Assembly: GCA_964415065.1 (NCBI GenBank)
Contig: CAYPYX010000063.1
Location: 1-13,143 of the forward strand
From: VMCP01 sp964415065
GTDB lineage: Bacteria; Bacteroidota; Bacteroidia; NS11-12g; UBA955
Reading direction: 5' to 3'
DNA length: 13,143 bases
Shown piece after piece: positions 1-7,009 of the stretch; position 1 is the stretch's first letter; each line of letters begins with the position of its first letter. The translations under genes and the position numbers were made by a program. Below the pieces are notes generated by a model. The model was not told the origin of the DNA, ran no database searches, and saw only the letters and a list, made by a program, of their open reading frames with translations.

Positions 1-60
<60 letters not shown>

Positions 61-71
61 AAATCAGAGCG

Positions 72-79
72 CAAATATA
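72..79 (-). promoter_or_regulatory. Bacteroidota -7 box (TATATTTG) of tRNA-Ala
   Basis: On the minus strand TATATTTG matches the Bacteroidota -7 consensus TAnnTTTG exactly. It sits between the osmC-like stop codon and the mature tRNA 5' end. No clear -33 TTTG element was recognised. Confidence 0.65.
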
Positions 80-93
80 CCTTTTCTTTCCGC

Positions 94-507
94 TCAATCC
101 AACCAAACTAGCTGAATATCTTGCTCTATATCCGGATGTAAACTCTTGGATACCGGACACGTGTGAACCACCCTGCGCAATCCTTCTTTGTTCCTGTCTG
201 TGCAACCTTCACCCAATTTTATACGAATCTCCGCTTGTATTTTCGCTATTTTTCGGGGATTTGATTGCATTACTTTACTTGTTTCAGCCTCAATTACCTC
301 GATGATGAATTCCTTCAACTGAGCGTAAATTCCCATTGTAGTAATAATGCATGTGGTTAAACTCAATGCACATAAATCAGTAGGAGAAAATGCCTCACCC
401 TTGCCCAAATTATCTGTGGGTGCATCCGTGTGTATCATCGTTGAACTCTGTAAATGAACGTTCTCGCAACGCAAATTCCCCAAATAAACCGTTTTAAAAT
501 GTGCCAT
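94..507 (-). CDS. OsmC/YhfA-family thiol redox protein
   Basis: The protein has 137 residues, the usual size for the OsmC family of small cytoplasmic thiol-dependent peroxidases that reduce organic hydroperoxides. Two conserved cysteines are in their family contexts: C53 in a helix (SPTDLCALSLTTC, residues 41-53) and C117 in HTCPVSKSL (residues 115-123). These match the peroxidatic/resolving pair of OsmC proteins. The extra cysteines C46 and C102 have no assigned role. The short sequence and PTDL..LSL..C core resemble the YhfA-like branch, whose substrates are less well known, so peroxidase activity is an inference. The start at 507 lies inside a 14-base palindrome and is divergent from guaB, with a 93-base gap before the guaB ATG. 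The gene ends 33 bases before the tRNA. Confidence 0.88.
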   Translation of the reverse strand: MAHFKTVYLGNLRCENVHLQSSTMIHTDAPTDNLGKGEAFSPTDLCALSLTTCIITTMGIYAQLKEFIIEVIEAETSKVMQSNPRKIAKIQAEIRIKLGEGCTDRNKEGLRRVVHTCPVSKSLHPDIEQDIQLVWLD

Positions 508-519
508 ATTTGCAAATAT
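506..519. promoter_or_regulatory. Perfect 14-bp palindrome over the osmC-like start codon
   Basis: ATATTTGCAAATAT is perfectly self-complementary. It covers the first bases of the osmC-like gene and most of its imperfect -7 box (513-520). It could be an operator, or a chance product of AT-rich sequence; no protein can be assigned. Confidence 0.35.
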
Positions 520-520
520 C
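513..520 (-). promoter_or_regulatory. Imperfect -7 box (GATATTTG) of the osmC-like gene
   Basis: The minus strand reads GATATTTG, one mismatch from TAnnTTTG, and ends 5 bases before the ATG. If used, the transcript would be leaderless or nearly so. Confidence 0.35.
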
Positions 521-554
521 CGTATTTATTTAGAATAAATTCAAGTTTTCATTG

Positions 555-562
555 TATCTTTG
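555..562 (+). promoter_or_regulatory. Bacteroidota -7 box (TATCTTTG) of guaB
   Basis: TATCTTTG matches TAnnTTTG and lies 38 bases before the guaB ATG. It is preceded by TTTTCATTG, and closely related bases precede the box at 4017-4024. Transcription would be expected to start a few bases downstream, near 567, where the leader inverted repeat begins. Confidence 0.7.
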
Positions 563-566
563 CACC

Positions 567-599
567 GCAAATAACCACCTGTCTTAATCTGTTATTTGC
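567..599 (+). promoter_or_regulatory. Perfect 9-bp inverted repeat filling the guaB leader
   Basis: GCAAATAAC (567-575) and GTTATTTGC (591-599) are perfect reverse complements separated by 15 bases (576-590). The ATG of guaB starts at 601. The predicted leader would consist almost wholly of this hairpin, so it could hide the ribosome entry region, protect the 5' end, or act as a DNA operator. It resembles no riboswitch class I recognise. Confidence 0.5.
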
Positions 600-600
600 T

Positions 601-2070
601 ATGTCATCCATCTCCAATAAAATCGTATTAGAAGGACTCACATTCGACGATGTCCTCGTTATTCCCAGACATTCACAAGTGTTGCCACGTGATGTAGATA
701 CCTCTACACAATTTACCCGCAACCTGCGTCTGAATATTCCAATCGTGTCTGCTGCGATGGATACGGTTACCGAAAGTAGATTAGCTATCGCTATGGCGCG
801 CGAAGGAGGAATTGGTATTATTCATAAAAATATGACCATTGCTCGACAAGCAGAAGAAGTGAAAAAAGTAAAACGCTCCGAAAGTGGGATGATTCTAGAT
901 CCACTTACGTTAAGCGGACAAGCTACGCTAGGCCAAGCAGTTCAGCTTATGCGTGAAAATAAAATTGGTGGAATCCCTGTAGTGGATGAAAAAAATCGTT
1001 TAATTGGTATTATTACCAACCGCGATTTGCGTTTTGAAAAAGATCTTACCAAAAAAGTAGAGCAAGTAATGACATCCCAAAATCTCATTACAGCTCCTCA
1101 TGGTACTGATTTGAAAGGCGCTCAAGACATCCTCGAAAAACATAAAATTGAAAAATTACCCATCGTCGATGACCAAAATGTATTGCAAGGGTTAATCACA
1201 TTTAAAGACATCCAAAAAGTGAAGAACTATCCCAAAGCCGTGAAAGACAGTCACGGTCGTTTGTTGGTAGGCGCAGCAGTGGGTGTAACTCCAGATACCA
1301 TGGATCGAGTGGATGCGTTGGTAAAAGTAGGCGTGGATGTAATTGCCATTGATACAGCACACGGACATTCTCAAGGTGTATTGGACCAAGTTCGTCAAGT
1401 GAAAACGAAATATCCTCAACTTCAAATTATCGCTGGAAATATTGCAACTGGAGAAGCCGCTAAAGCATTAGCTGAAGCAGGAGCCGATGCAGTGAAAGTG
1501 GGAGTGGGTCCAGGTTCAATTTGTACTACCCGTATCATTGCTGGTATTGGTATGCCTCAGTTAACTGCCGTTATGGAAGCGCATGAAGCACTGAAAGGAA
1601 CCGGCGTTCCTGTGATTGCTGATGGAGGTATTCGCTACAGTGGTGATATCGTAAAAGCATTAGTTGCTGGTGCCAATACCATTATGGCCGGTGGATTGTT
1701 TGCTGGAACAGAAGAGTCTCCCGGCGACACCAGTTTCTTCGATGGTAGAAAAGTGAAATCCTATCGCGGAATGGGTAGCGTTGAAGCTATGAAAGAAGGT
1801 TCCAAAGATCGTTATTTCCAAGATGCAGAAGATGAGGTGGCAAAATTGGTTCCCGAAGGAATCGTAGGTAATGTTCCTTACAAAGGTCACCTTTCCGAAG
1901 TGATCTATCAGCTTGTCGGGGGAATTAAGGCGGGTATGGGATACTGTGGTGCTGCCAGTATGAATGTATTGCAAGAATCGAAATTTGTACGCATTACCAA
2001 TGCCGGTATTCGTGAAAGTCATCCTCACGATATAGCAATTACTAAAGAAGCACCGAATTACAGTCGTTAA
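601..2070 (+). CDS. guaB: Inosine-5'-monophosphate dehydrogenase
   Basis: This enzyme oxidises IMP to XMP with NAD+, the committed step of GTP synthesis, and normally works as a cytoplasmic tetramer. The product has 489 residues, the family norm. The (beta/alpha)8 barrel is interrupted by a CBS pair at about residues 90-210. The catalytic loop GPGSICTT carries Cys308. DTAHGHS (251-257) and DGGIRYSGD (341-349) are the substrate and phosphate sites, YRGMGS (388-393) follows, and the mobile flap carries the R404-Y405 dyad. The frame stays open upstream to 454, but that extension crosses the promoter and leader hairpin and overlaps the osmC-like gene; the family N-terminus begins at ATG 601. The CBS pair is a known adenine-nucleotide regulatory module. 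A hairpin spans the stop codon, and the next gene converges. Confidence 0.98.
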   Translation: MSSISNKIVLEGLTFDDVLVIPRHSQVLPRDVDTSTQFTRNLRLNIPIVSAAMDTVTESRLAIAMAREGGIGIIHKNMTIARQAEEVKKVKRSESGMILDPLTLSGQATLGQAVQLMRENKIGGIPVVDEKNRLIGIITNRDLRFEKDLTKKVEQVMTSQNLITAPHGTDLKGAQDILEKHKIEKLPIVDDQNVLQGLITFKDIQKVKNYPKAVKDSHGRLLVGAAVGVTPDTMDRVDALVKVGVDVIAIDTAHGHSQGVLDQVRQVKTKYPQLQIIAGNIATGEAAKALAEAGADAVKVGVGPGSICTTRIIAGIGMPQLTAVMEAHEALKGTGVPVIADGGIRYSGDIVKALVAGANTIMAGGLFAGTEESPGDTSFFDGRKVKSYRGMGSVEAMKEGSKDRYFQDAEDEVAKLVPEGIVGNVPYKGHLSEVIYQLVGGIKAGMGYCGAASMNVLQESKFVRITNAGIRESHPHDIAITKEAPNYSR

Positions 2071-2081
2071 TTCGGGGCTTC
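2047..2081. terminator. Hairpin across the guaB stop codon, probable bidirectional terminator
   Basis: GAAGCACCGAATT (2047-2059) pairs with AATTCGGGGCTTC (2069-2081) with one mismatch and a nine-base loop. It contains the last guaB codons and the stop. No good T-run follows on the plus strand; on the minus strand TTTAG follows, so it may also end the converging ATPase transcript. The 5' arm can pair instead with 2127-2137 (see the repeat entry). Confidence 0.5.
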
Positions 2082-2142
2082 CGCAGACTTACTTTAAATA
2101 CTTAATTTCAGTTGTAACAAAGTAAGTTCGGTGCTTCCGCAG
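2071..2142. repeat. Short direct repeat and nested inverted repeats between convergent genes
   Basis: TTCGGGGCTTCCGCAG (2071-2086) recurs as TTCGGTGCTTCCGCAG (2127-2142), 15 of 16 bases identical. Between them CTTACTTT (2088-2095) and AAAGTAAG (2119-2126) are perfect reverse complements. The second copy is perfectly complementary over 11 bases to 2047-2057 in the guaB tail, so two competing folds are possible. This 73-base gap holds no gene. Confidence 0.55.
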
Positions 2143-2143
2143 C

Positions 2144-3961
2144 TTATTCCAAATCTTCAACGGTAAGTTGAATCAATGATTCCTTGGTAATTTGAGTAGA
2201 TTTTGAAAGTCTATTCGCCTGATTTTCTAAGACTTTTTCGAATAAATTGCGCACGTGCCTTCCGTTTCCGAATGTTTTATCGCGTTGTGAATAGTCGCTT
2301 TTAAACACCTCAATTAACCGATTTTCCATTTCGGAATTCATCTGGTATTGAGATTTTTTACACATACTTTTAAATATGGATAGCATTTCATCCGGTGTGT
2401 AATCGGCGAAATCGATGTACCGATTGATACGCGATTTGAATCCGGGATTGGTTTCAATGAACGATTCCATTTCGTCTTTATATCCAGCCATAATAACCAC
2501 CAGGCGATTGCGATCATCTTCCATGCGTTTAATCAAAGTGGCAACCGCTTCCTGACCGTAATTGTCCTTATCTTCACCGACCAAAGCATAGGCCTCATCA
2601 ATAAATAGAATTCCATCCAACGATTTATCAATCACCTCATTCACTTTAACCGCAGTTTGTCCGGCGTATTCAGCTATTAAACCGCTTCGATCGGTTTCAA
2701 TTAAATGACCTTTTTTCAGAATACCCAAAGATTTATAAATCTGAGCAATTAACCGAGCGACAGTGGTTTTACCCGTTCCTGGATTTCCAGTAAAAACAAT
2801 GTGGTAGGAAATTTGAGCCATTTTCAACCCTTGTTTTTCCCGTTCTTTTTGAATGGTTAAAAAGTTTACCAAGGTATTCACTTCCGTTTTTACATCGGTT
2901 AAAGCAATCAAAGAATTCAATTCTTTTAGGATTTCTTCTATGGATTGATTTGATTCTGCGTCGGTTTCGTTCATTTTTAAATTGGTGTTCTTTTTTTCGG
3001 GGATGGGATGGTGAAGTGCGTCATAAATGGTTTTCAAGTGCTTTTCCTCGGTTTTTGTTACCTTCTCGTCGGATTTTGCAATGGCAATCGCAAATCGATT
3101 CAGCACAGATGCATAACTATCAAACACCTCACTGTCAGATAAACTCAATAATGCAGGTAGTGCAAACATTGATTCCGCTTGTTTATCGGGCGTTTTGCCT
3201 TCCAAATTGTACGAAATACTCAATGGATTGGTTTTTGCAATCGAATTCAAAATTTGACTTTCCCTAGATGCAAAAGCTCCTTGCCTATGTTGATTAAAAA
3301 ATTCCTCATTATCCAATTCCCAATATTTGGTTTCAACACCATCTAGCACAGAATCAGAGGCCAAAGCAAATAATGTTGTAGCTACGCGAATGTTGCCGAT
3401 ATCACGTTTATTGAGCAGCATATAGATGGTTCTAATGTCGTACAACAAGCTCACCTTAATAACTAGAGCCGTATCATGAGTATCGGTTTTTGTAGCGTTC
3501 GATAGCTTTTTAGTCAGTTTGGGATCATCTAAAAGTTGCTCCAAGAGGGATTGGAATTCTTTCACCAGTTCTTTTCCTAGATCGATTTGTTCATTGGAAA
3601 TCCGATGTTCTGGAAACGTTAAAATATCGCGATCTATAGTTTGAACTCGGGATAACAATGATTGATAGTCTGGATTTTCCTCCAAAATTTCTTTTTTTGT
3701 TTTTTCGGGGGACGTGGGTGCGATGATTTCTGGAGAATTGTATTTATTGTCGAATTCCTGATCTGACATAATGAGAAATGCAATAAAATCTACTAAAACG
3801 ACAAATCCCAATACATAGTACACTTCGTTGGTTGAAAAATAGGCAAACAATCCCAAAACAATGTAAAGCAACCCAATACCGTATTGCTTCAAATAGAAAC
3901 GATGAACACCAATTACACCAAAAAAGAAGGTAAGTACGACAGCAACACTTTTAATTTTCAT
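2144..3961 (-). CDS. TM2 / TerB-like / CbbX-SpoVK-type AAA+ ATPase fusion
   Basis: The 605-residue protein has three parts. Residues 1-65 form a TM2 domain: two or three hydrophobic segments around the signature GVIGVHRFYL (15-24). Residues about 95-320 are a helical region whose end (about 265-318, with FAIAIAKSDEKVTKTEE at 290-306) resembles TerB-like domains. Residues about 340-605 are an AAA+ module of the CbbX/SpoVK type: Walker A GNPGTGKT (392-399), pore loop EYAGQT (431-436), Walker B ILFIDEAY (451-458), arginines at 511 and 514 as finger candidates, and a sensor-2-like GNGRHVRN (566-573). It is probably a membrane-anchored ATPase with its motor in the cytosol; the substrate is unknown. 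An upstream in-frame start at 4084 would overlap the divergent gene and both promoters, so the ATG at 3961, which begins the TM2 domain, was chosen. No rubisco genes are in view, so a CbbX role is unlikely. Confidence 0.85.
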   Translation of the reverse strand: MKIKSVAVVLTFFFGVIGVHRFYLKQYGIGLLYIVLGLFAYFSTNEVYYVLGFVVLVDFIAFLIMSDQEFDNKYNSPEIIAPTSPEKTKKEILEENPDYQSLLSRVQTIDRDILTFPEHRISNEQIDLGKELVKEFQSLLEQLLDDPKLTKKLSNATKTDTHDTALVIKVSLLYDIRTIYMLLNKRDIGNIRVATTLFALASDSVLDGVETKYWELDNEEFFNQHRQGAFASRESQILNSIAKTNPLSISYNLEGKTPDKQAESMFALPALLSLSDSEVFDSYASVLNRFAIAIAKSDEKVTKTEEKHLKTIYDALHHPIPEKKNTNLKMNETDAESNQSIEEILKELNSLIALTDVKTEVNTLVNFLTIQKEREKQGLKMAQISYHIVFTGNPGTGKTTVARLIAQIYKSLGILKKGHLIETDRSGLIAEYAGQTAVKVNEVIDKSLDGILFIDEAYALVGEDKDNYGQEAVATLIKRMEDDRNRLVVIMAGYKDEMESFIETNPGFKSRINRYIDFADYTPDEMLSIFKSMCKKSQYQMNSEMENRLIEVFKSDYSQRDKTFGNGRHVRNLFEKVLENQANRLSKSTQITKESLIQLTVEDLE

Positions 3962-3970
3962 GTTAATTCC

Positions 3971-3978
3971 CAAATTTA
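3971..3978 (-). promoter_or_regulatory. -7 box (TAAATTTG) of the TM2-AAA+ gene
   Basis: The minus strand reads TAAATTTG, an exact TAnnTTTG match, 9 bases before the chosen ATG. This supports the start at 3961 rather than the longer frame and predicts a very short leader. Confidence 0.55.
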
Positions 3979-3982
3979 ATTG

Positions 3983-3998
3983 ATTCTTTTCAAAGAAT
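3983..3998. promoter_or_regulatory. Inverted repeat ATTCTTT-TC-AAAGAAT between divergent promoters
   Basis: Two perfect 7-base arms separated by 2 bases lie between the -7 boxes of the ATPase gene and the lipoprotein gene. From the plus-strand box it is at about the -33 position. It is a possible shared operator; no regulator can be named. Confidence 0.35.
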
Positions 3999-4016
3999 GA
4001 ATCCAAGTTTTCGTTG

Positions 4017-4024
4017 TACTTTTG
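4017..4024 (+). promoter_or_regulatory. -7 box (TACTTTTG) of the nuclease-fold lipoprotein gene
   Basis: TACTTTTG matches TAnnTTTG and ends 4 bases before ATG 4029, so the mRNA would be leaderless or nearly so. The preceding bases CAAGTTTTCGTTG differ from those before the guaB box (CAAGTTTTCATTG) at one position. Confidence 0.6.
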
Positions 4025-4028
4025 GAGT

Positions 4029-5180
4029 ATGAAAGGGAATTGTTTTAACCTTAATAGAACTCTTGCAGTTATGTTGATTACCACTTCTGCTGTGTTCCTT
4101 TTTTCTTGTGGAAGTAAGAAGTCAAATGCGCTCGGGAGTAGTAGTAATGGTCAAGTCGAAATTATTGAAGATGCGGATGTTGCCGAACGTGAATTTGAAG
4201 TAAACGTTCCTCCGTCCCCCATAGAAAAGGAAAAGCCCAAAGCCATTGATGTAAAATTCCGTTTGGCGTTTTACAATTTGGAAAATTTGTTTGACACCAT
4301 CGATGGCCCTAACCTAGACGAAGAATATCTACCTCAGGGAAAAATGGAATGGAATTCACAGAAGTATCAGAATAAACTAAAAAATATGGCTCGTGTAATC
4401 GATTCCATTCAACCTGATTTCTTGGGTGTATGTGAAATTGAAAACTACCTAGTTTTGTCGGATTTAGTTAAAACTTCATCGCATTTGAGTAAAAATAATG
4501 CTAAAATTGTGCATTCAGAATCTCCTGATAAACGCGGAATTGACGTGGCTTTGATTTATTTATCTGGCAACGGAGCGTTTAAAAATTCAGCAACTGAATT
4601 GGTGTCTCTCGACATGTTGCCTGTTGCAGTTACTGATCCTACCAAGCCAACTCGATCCATTATGGTAGCTCATTTTAAAACTAAAGGGACCAACCATTCC
4701 ATTTTAGTGAATCATTGGCCATCTAGAAGCGGGGGAGAATCTCAAACGCGTATATTAAGAGCTTCTGCGGCGAATTCTATGCGCGATTATTTAATGAAAC
4801 ACCGTGATATTAAGTACTGGAATGCTGTTGGCGACTTTAACGACAATCCAACTGACAGCAGTATATTTCAGGTGTTACAAGCGGGCGATAATCCATCATG
4901 GGCCATTAATCTAGCTTATATAAAGCGCATAGCTGAGCCAACCATGGGAACTTTACGCTACAAAGGTATGTGGGATTTATTCGACCAAATTATGGTGAGT
5001 CCTGCATTTTACAACGTGGGTCCAGGTAATAATATTCCCAGCCAACAAATATATTTACGTGACTGGTTATTACAGAAAGATGGAAATTTTGCTGGTTATC
5101 CTTTGCGTACGTTCGGAGGAAAAACCTATTTAAATGGTTACAGCGATCATTTACCTGTTTACGTAGATTTAGAAATGTAA
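4029..5180 (+). CDS. Lipoprotein of the endonuclease/exonuclease/phosphatase (EEP) family
   Basis: The 383-residue protein begins with a lipoprotein signal: a short N-region, a hydrophobic stretch (11-26) and lipobox LFSC with Cys27, followed by a low-complexity linker to about residue 75. The rest is an EEP fold, the Mg2+-dependent phosphodiesterase family that includes DNase I and exonuclease III. The family motifs appear in order: FYNLENLFD (81-89), CEIEN with metal ligand E136, RGIDVALIY (169-177), VNHWPSRSGG with H229 (227-236), VGDFNDNP with D269/N271 (267-274), and YSDHLPVYVD with D373/H374 (371-380). It is therefore probably an active, membrane-anchored hydrolase at the cell surface or in the periplasm. 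The substrate (DNA, phospholipid or another phosphoester) cannot be told. A TTG five codons upstream lies before the promoter box, so ATG 4029 is preferred. Confidence 0.88.
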   Translation: MKGNCFNLNRTLAVMLITTSAVFLFSCGSKKSNALGSSSNGQVEIIEDADVAEREFEVNVPPSPIEKEKPKAIDVKFRLAFYNLENLFDTIDGPNLDEEYLPQGKMEWNSQKYQNKLKNMARVIDSIQPDFLGVCEIENYLVLSDLVKTSSHLSKNNAKIVHSESPDKRGIDVALIYLSGNGAFKNSATELVSLDMLPVAVTDPTKPTRSIMVAHFKTKGTNHSILVNHWPSRSGGESQTRILRASAANSMRDYLMKHRDIKYWNAVGDFNDNPTDSSIFQVLQAGDNPSWAINLAYIKRIAEPTMGTLRYKGMWDLFDQIMVSPAFYNVGPGNNIPSQQIYLRDWLLQKDGNFAGYPLRTFGGKTYLNGYSDHLPVYVDLEM

Positions 5181-5245
5181 CCAATAGTTTTCATTTAGTT
5201 GAACCATATTTTGTTTGAACTCCAAACGGGTTTTGTAATAAGTTA

Positions 5246-5282
5246 AAAAAGAAAGGCCACTTTAAAAGTGGCCTTTCTTTTT
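5246..5282. terminator. Strong bidirectional intrinsic terminator (17-bp perfect stem)
   Basis: Arms 5246-5262 and 5266-5282 are perfectly complementary over 17 bases with a three-base loop. The stem core AAAGGCCACTT/AAGTGGCCTTT is flanked by A-runs on the left and T-runs on the right, so it can end transcription of the lipoprotein gene (plus) and of pyrG (minus). A weaker pair, CCAGTAT (5290-5296) with ATACTGG (5310-5316), lies between it and the pyrG stop. Confidence 0.9.
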
Positions 5283-5346
5283 CTATACTCCAGTATCTAT
5301 TCAAATAAAATACTGGCCGTACTTTTTATCATTTTGTTTTAGAAAA

Positions 5347-6957
5347 TCAGTTTTTTACGTTCATCGCAGCACCTACAAATCCCACGAAAAGTGGATGTGG
5401 ATTTTCAACGGTACTCTTCAATTCCGGGTGGAATTGTACACCTACAAACCAAGGATGATTTTCAATCTCTACGATTTCTGCCAATCCTGTTTTGGGATTA
5501 GTTCCAGTAATTTTCATTCCCGCTGCTTGTACGGCATCTTTGAATTCATTGTTGAACTCATAACGATGGCGATGTCGTTCAGCAATTTTGGTTTTTCCAT
5601 ATGCCTTAGCCGCGTGACTTCCTTTTACTAACTCACAATCATAACTACCTAAGCGCATGGTTCCACCGTAATTTTCTAATTCTTTTTGCTCTTCCATCAA
5701 TGCAATTACGGGATGAGTAGTTTCAGCATTCATTTCTGAACTGTGTGCATCCGCAAATCCCACTACATTGCGAGCAAATTCAATAACCGATATTTGCATC
5801 CCCAAACAAATCCCAAAGAATGGAATTTTATGTTCACGGGCGTACTTAACAGCAGTTAATTTACCATCTATACCTCTACTTCCAAATCCAGGTGCCACTA
5901 AAATACCAGCAAACCCTTTTAATTTGGAATCAACATTTTCAGGCGTCAAATATTCAGAATGAATGTAAGTAACATGAACTTCGCATTCTTTCGCTGCACC
6001 TGCATGTATAAAAGCTTCGTTAATGGATTTATAAGCATCGGGCAATTCTACATATTTGCCGACCAATGCAATTTTAATTTCAGATTTAGGGTGTTCCAAA
6101 CGGAACAAGAAATTTGACCATTGTTCAAGGTTGGGTTCATTGGAACTTTTCAGTTTTAGTTTGGCTAAAACTACTTTATCCAATTTTTCCTTCAACATTG
6201 CCATGGGCACCTCATAAATAGTATTTAAGTCACGTGCTTCAATAACAGAATTACCTTGAACGTTACAGAATAAAGCTAATTTCTTCTTTAATTCCGGAGT
6301 AAGAGGATGCTCTGTTCTGCAAACCAGAACATCGGGTTGAACCCCTAATTCCAATAAACTTTTTACAGAATGTTGAGTAGGTTTGGTTTTAAGTTCTCCA
6401 GCTGCTTTCAAATAAGGCACTAAAGTTAAATGCACCACCAAAGCGTTTGCATCTCCCAGTTCCCAAATCAACTGACGCATACTTTCAACGTATGGTAATG
6501 ATTCAATATCACCTACAGTACCGCCAATTTCAGTAATTACGATATCGTAGTCGCCACTTTCACCTAAAATCAGCATTCTGCGTTTGATTTCATCGGTTAT
6601 ATGAGGGATTACTTGAACGGTTTTACCCAAATAAACTCCTTTGCGTTCATTTTCGATCACCGTTTGATAAACTCTACCGGTTGTAACGTTATTAGCTTGG
6701 GATGTGGGAACGTTAAGAAAACGCTCGTAATGCCCTAAATCCAAATCGGTTTCAGCCCCATCTTCCGTTACATAACATTCACCATGTTCGTATGGGTTTA
6801 ATGTCCCCGGGTCAACGTTTAAGTAAGGATCGAATTTTTGGATTGTTACGCGATAACCTCTTGATTGTAAGAGTTTTGCGAGAGATGCTGCAATAATGCC
6901 TTTTCCTAAGGAAGAAGTTACACCGCCCGTAACAAAGATGTATTTTGACTGACTCAT
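5347..6957 (-). CDS. pyrG: CTP synthase (glutamine-hydrolysing)
   Basis: This enzyme makes CTP from UTP, ATP and glutamine, the last step of de novo pyrimidine nucleotide synthesis, and usually acts as a tetramer that CTP inhibits. The 536-residue length is normal. The N-terminal synthase domain (about 1-270) has the P-loop GGVTSSLGKG (11-20), the metal and nucleotide segment around ETDLDLGHYERF (69-80) with D71, and EIGGTVGDIES (143-153) with E143. The C-terminal class I glutamine amidotransferase domain (about 295-536) has nucleophile C384 in FGICLGMQ and the partners H510 and E512 in QFHPEL. No key residue is missing. It follows ilvE by 52 bases but has its own promoter box in that gap, so it need not depend on ilvE transcription. 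Its transcript ends at the strong hairpin. Confidence 0.98.
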   Translation of the reverse strand: MSQSKYIFVTGGVTSSLGKGIIAASLAKLLQSRGYRVTIQKFDPYLNVDPGTLNPYEHGECYVTEDGAETDLDLGHYERFLNVPTSQANNVTTGRVYQTVIENERKGVYLGKTVQVIPHITDEIKRRMLILGESGDYDIVITEIGGTVGDIESLPYVESMRQLIWELGDANALVVHLTLVPYLKAAGELKTKPTQHSVKSLLELGVQPDVLVCRTEHPLTPELKKKLALFCNVQGNSVIEARDLNTIYEVPMAMLKEKLDKVVLAKLKLKSSNEPNLEQWSNFLFRLEHPKSEIKIALVGKYVELPDAYKSINEAFIHAGAAKECEVHVTYIHSEYLTPENVDSKLKGFAGILVAPGFGSRGIDGKLTAVKYAREHKIPFFGICLGMQISVIEFARNVVGFADAHSSEMNAETTHPVIALMEEQKELENYGGTMRLGSYDCELVKGSHAAKAYGKTKIAERHRHRYEFNNEFKDAVQAAGMKITGTNPKTGLAEIVEIENHPWFVGVQFHPELKSTVENPHPLFVGFVGAAMNVKN

Positions 6958-6977
6958 GAATGTAATGTTACGGGGTG

Positions 6978-6985
6978 CAAAGTTA
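6978..6985 (-). promoter_or_regulatory. -7 box (TAACTTTG) of pyrG
   Basis: The minus strand reads TAACTTTGCACC, an exact TAnnTTTG match 20 bases before the pyrG ATG, in the gap after the ilvE stop. The GCACC tail matches the guaB box context, and TTTTCGT stands just upstream, as in guaB and the lipoprotein gene. Confidence 0.65.
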
Positions 6986-7009
6986 ACGAAAAATTACCGT
7001 TTTCAGACA

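Noticed and set aside
454..600. 49-codon N-terminal extension of guaB
   Set aside because: It runs through the guaB promoter box and leader hairpin and overlaps the divergent osmC-like gene; the IMP dehydrogenase family N-terminus starts at the ATG at 601.
1192..2028. Minus-strand open frames inside guaB
   Set aside because: They are antisense shadows of a strongly conserved gene with no recognisable protein features.
2144..3961. Rubisco activase CbbX as the specific function
   Set aside because: Only the ATPase core is CbbX-like; the TM2 and TerB-like parts and the lack of rubisco genes make that role unlikely.
3962..4084. 41-codon N-terminal extension of the TM2-AAA+ protein
   Set aside because: It would overlap the divergent lipoprotein gene and both promoters, and the TM2 domain begins exactly at the ATG at 3961.
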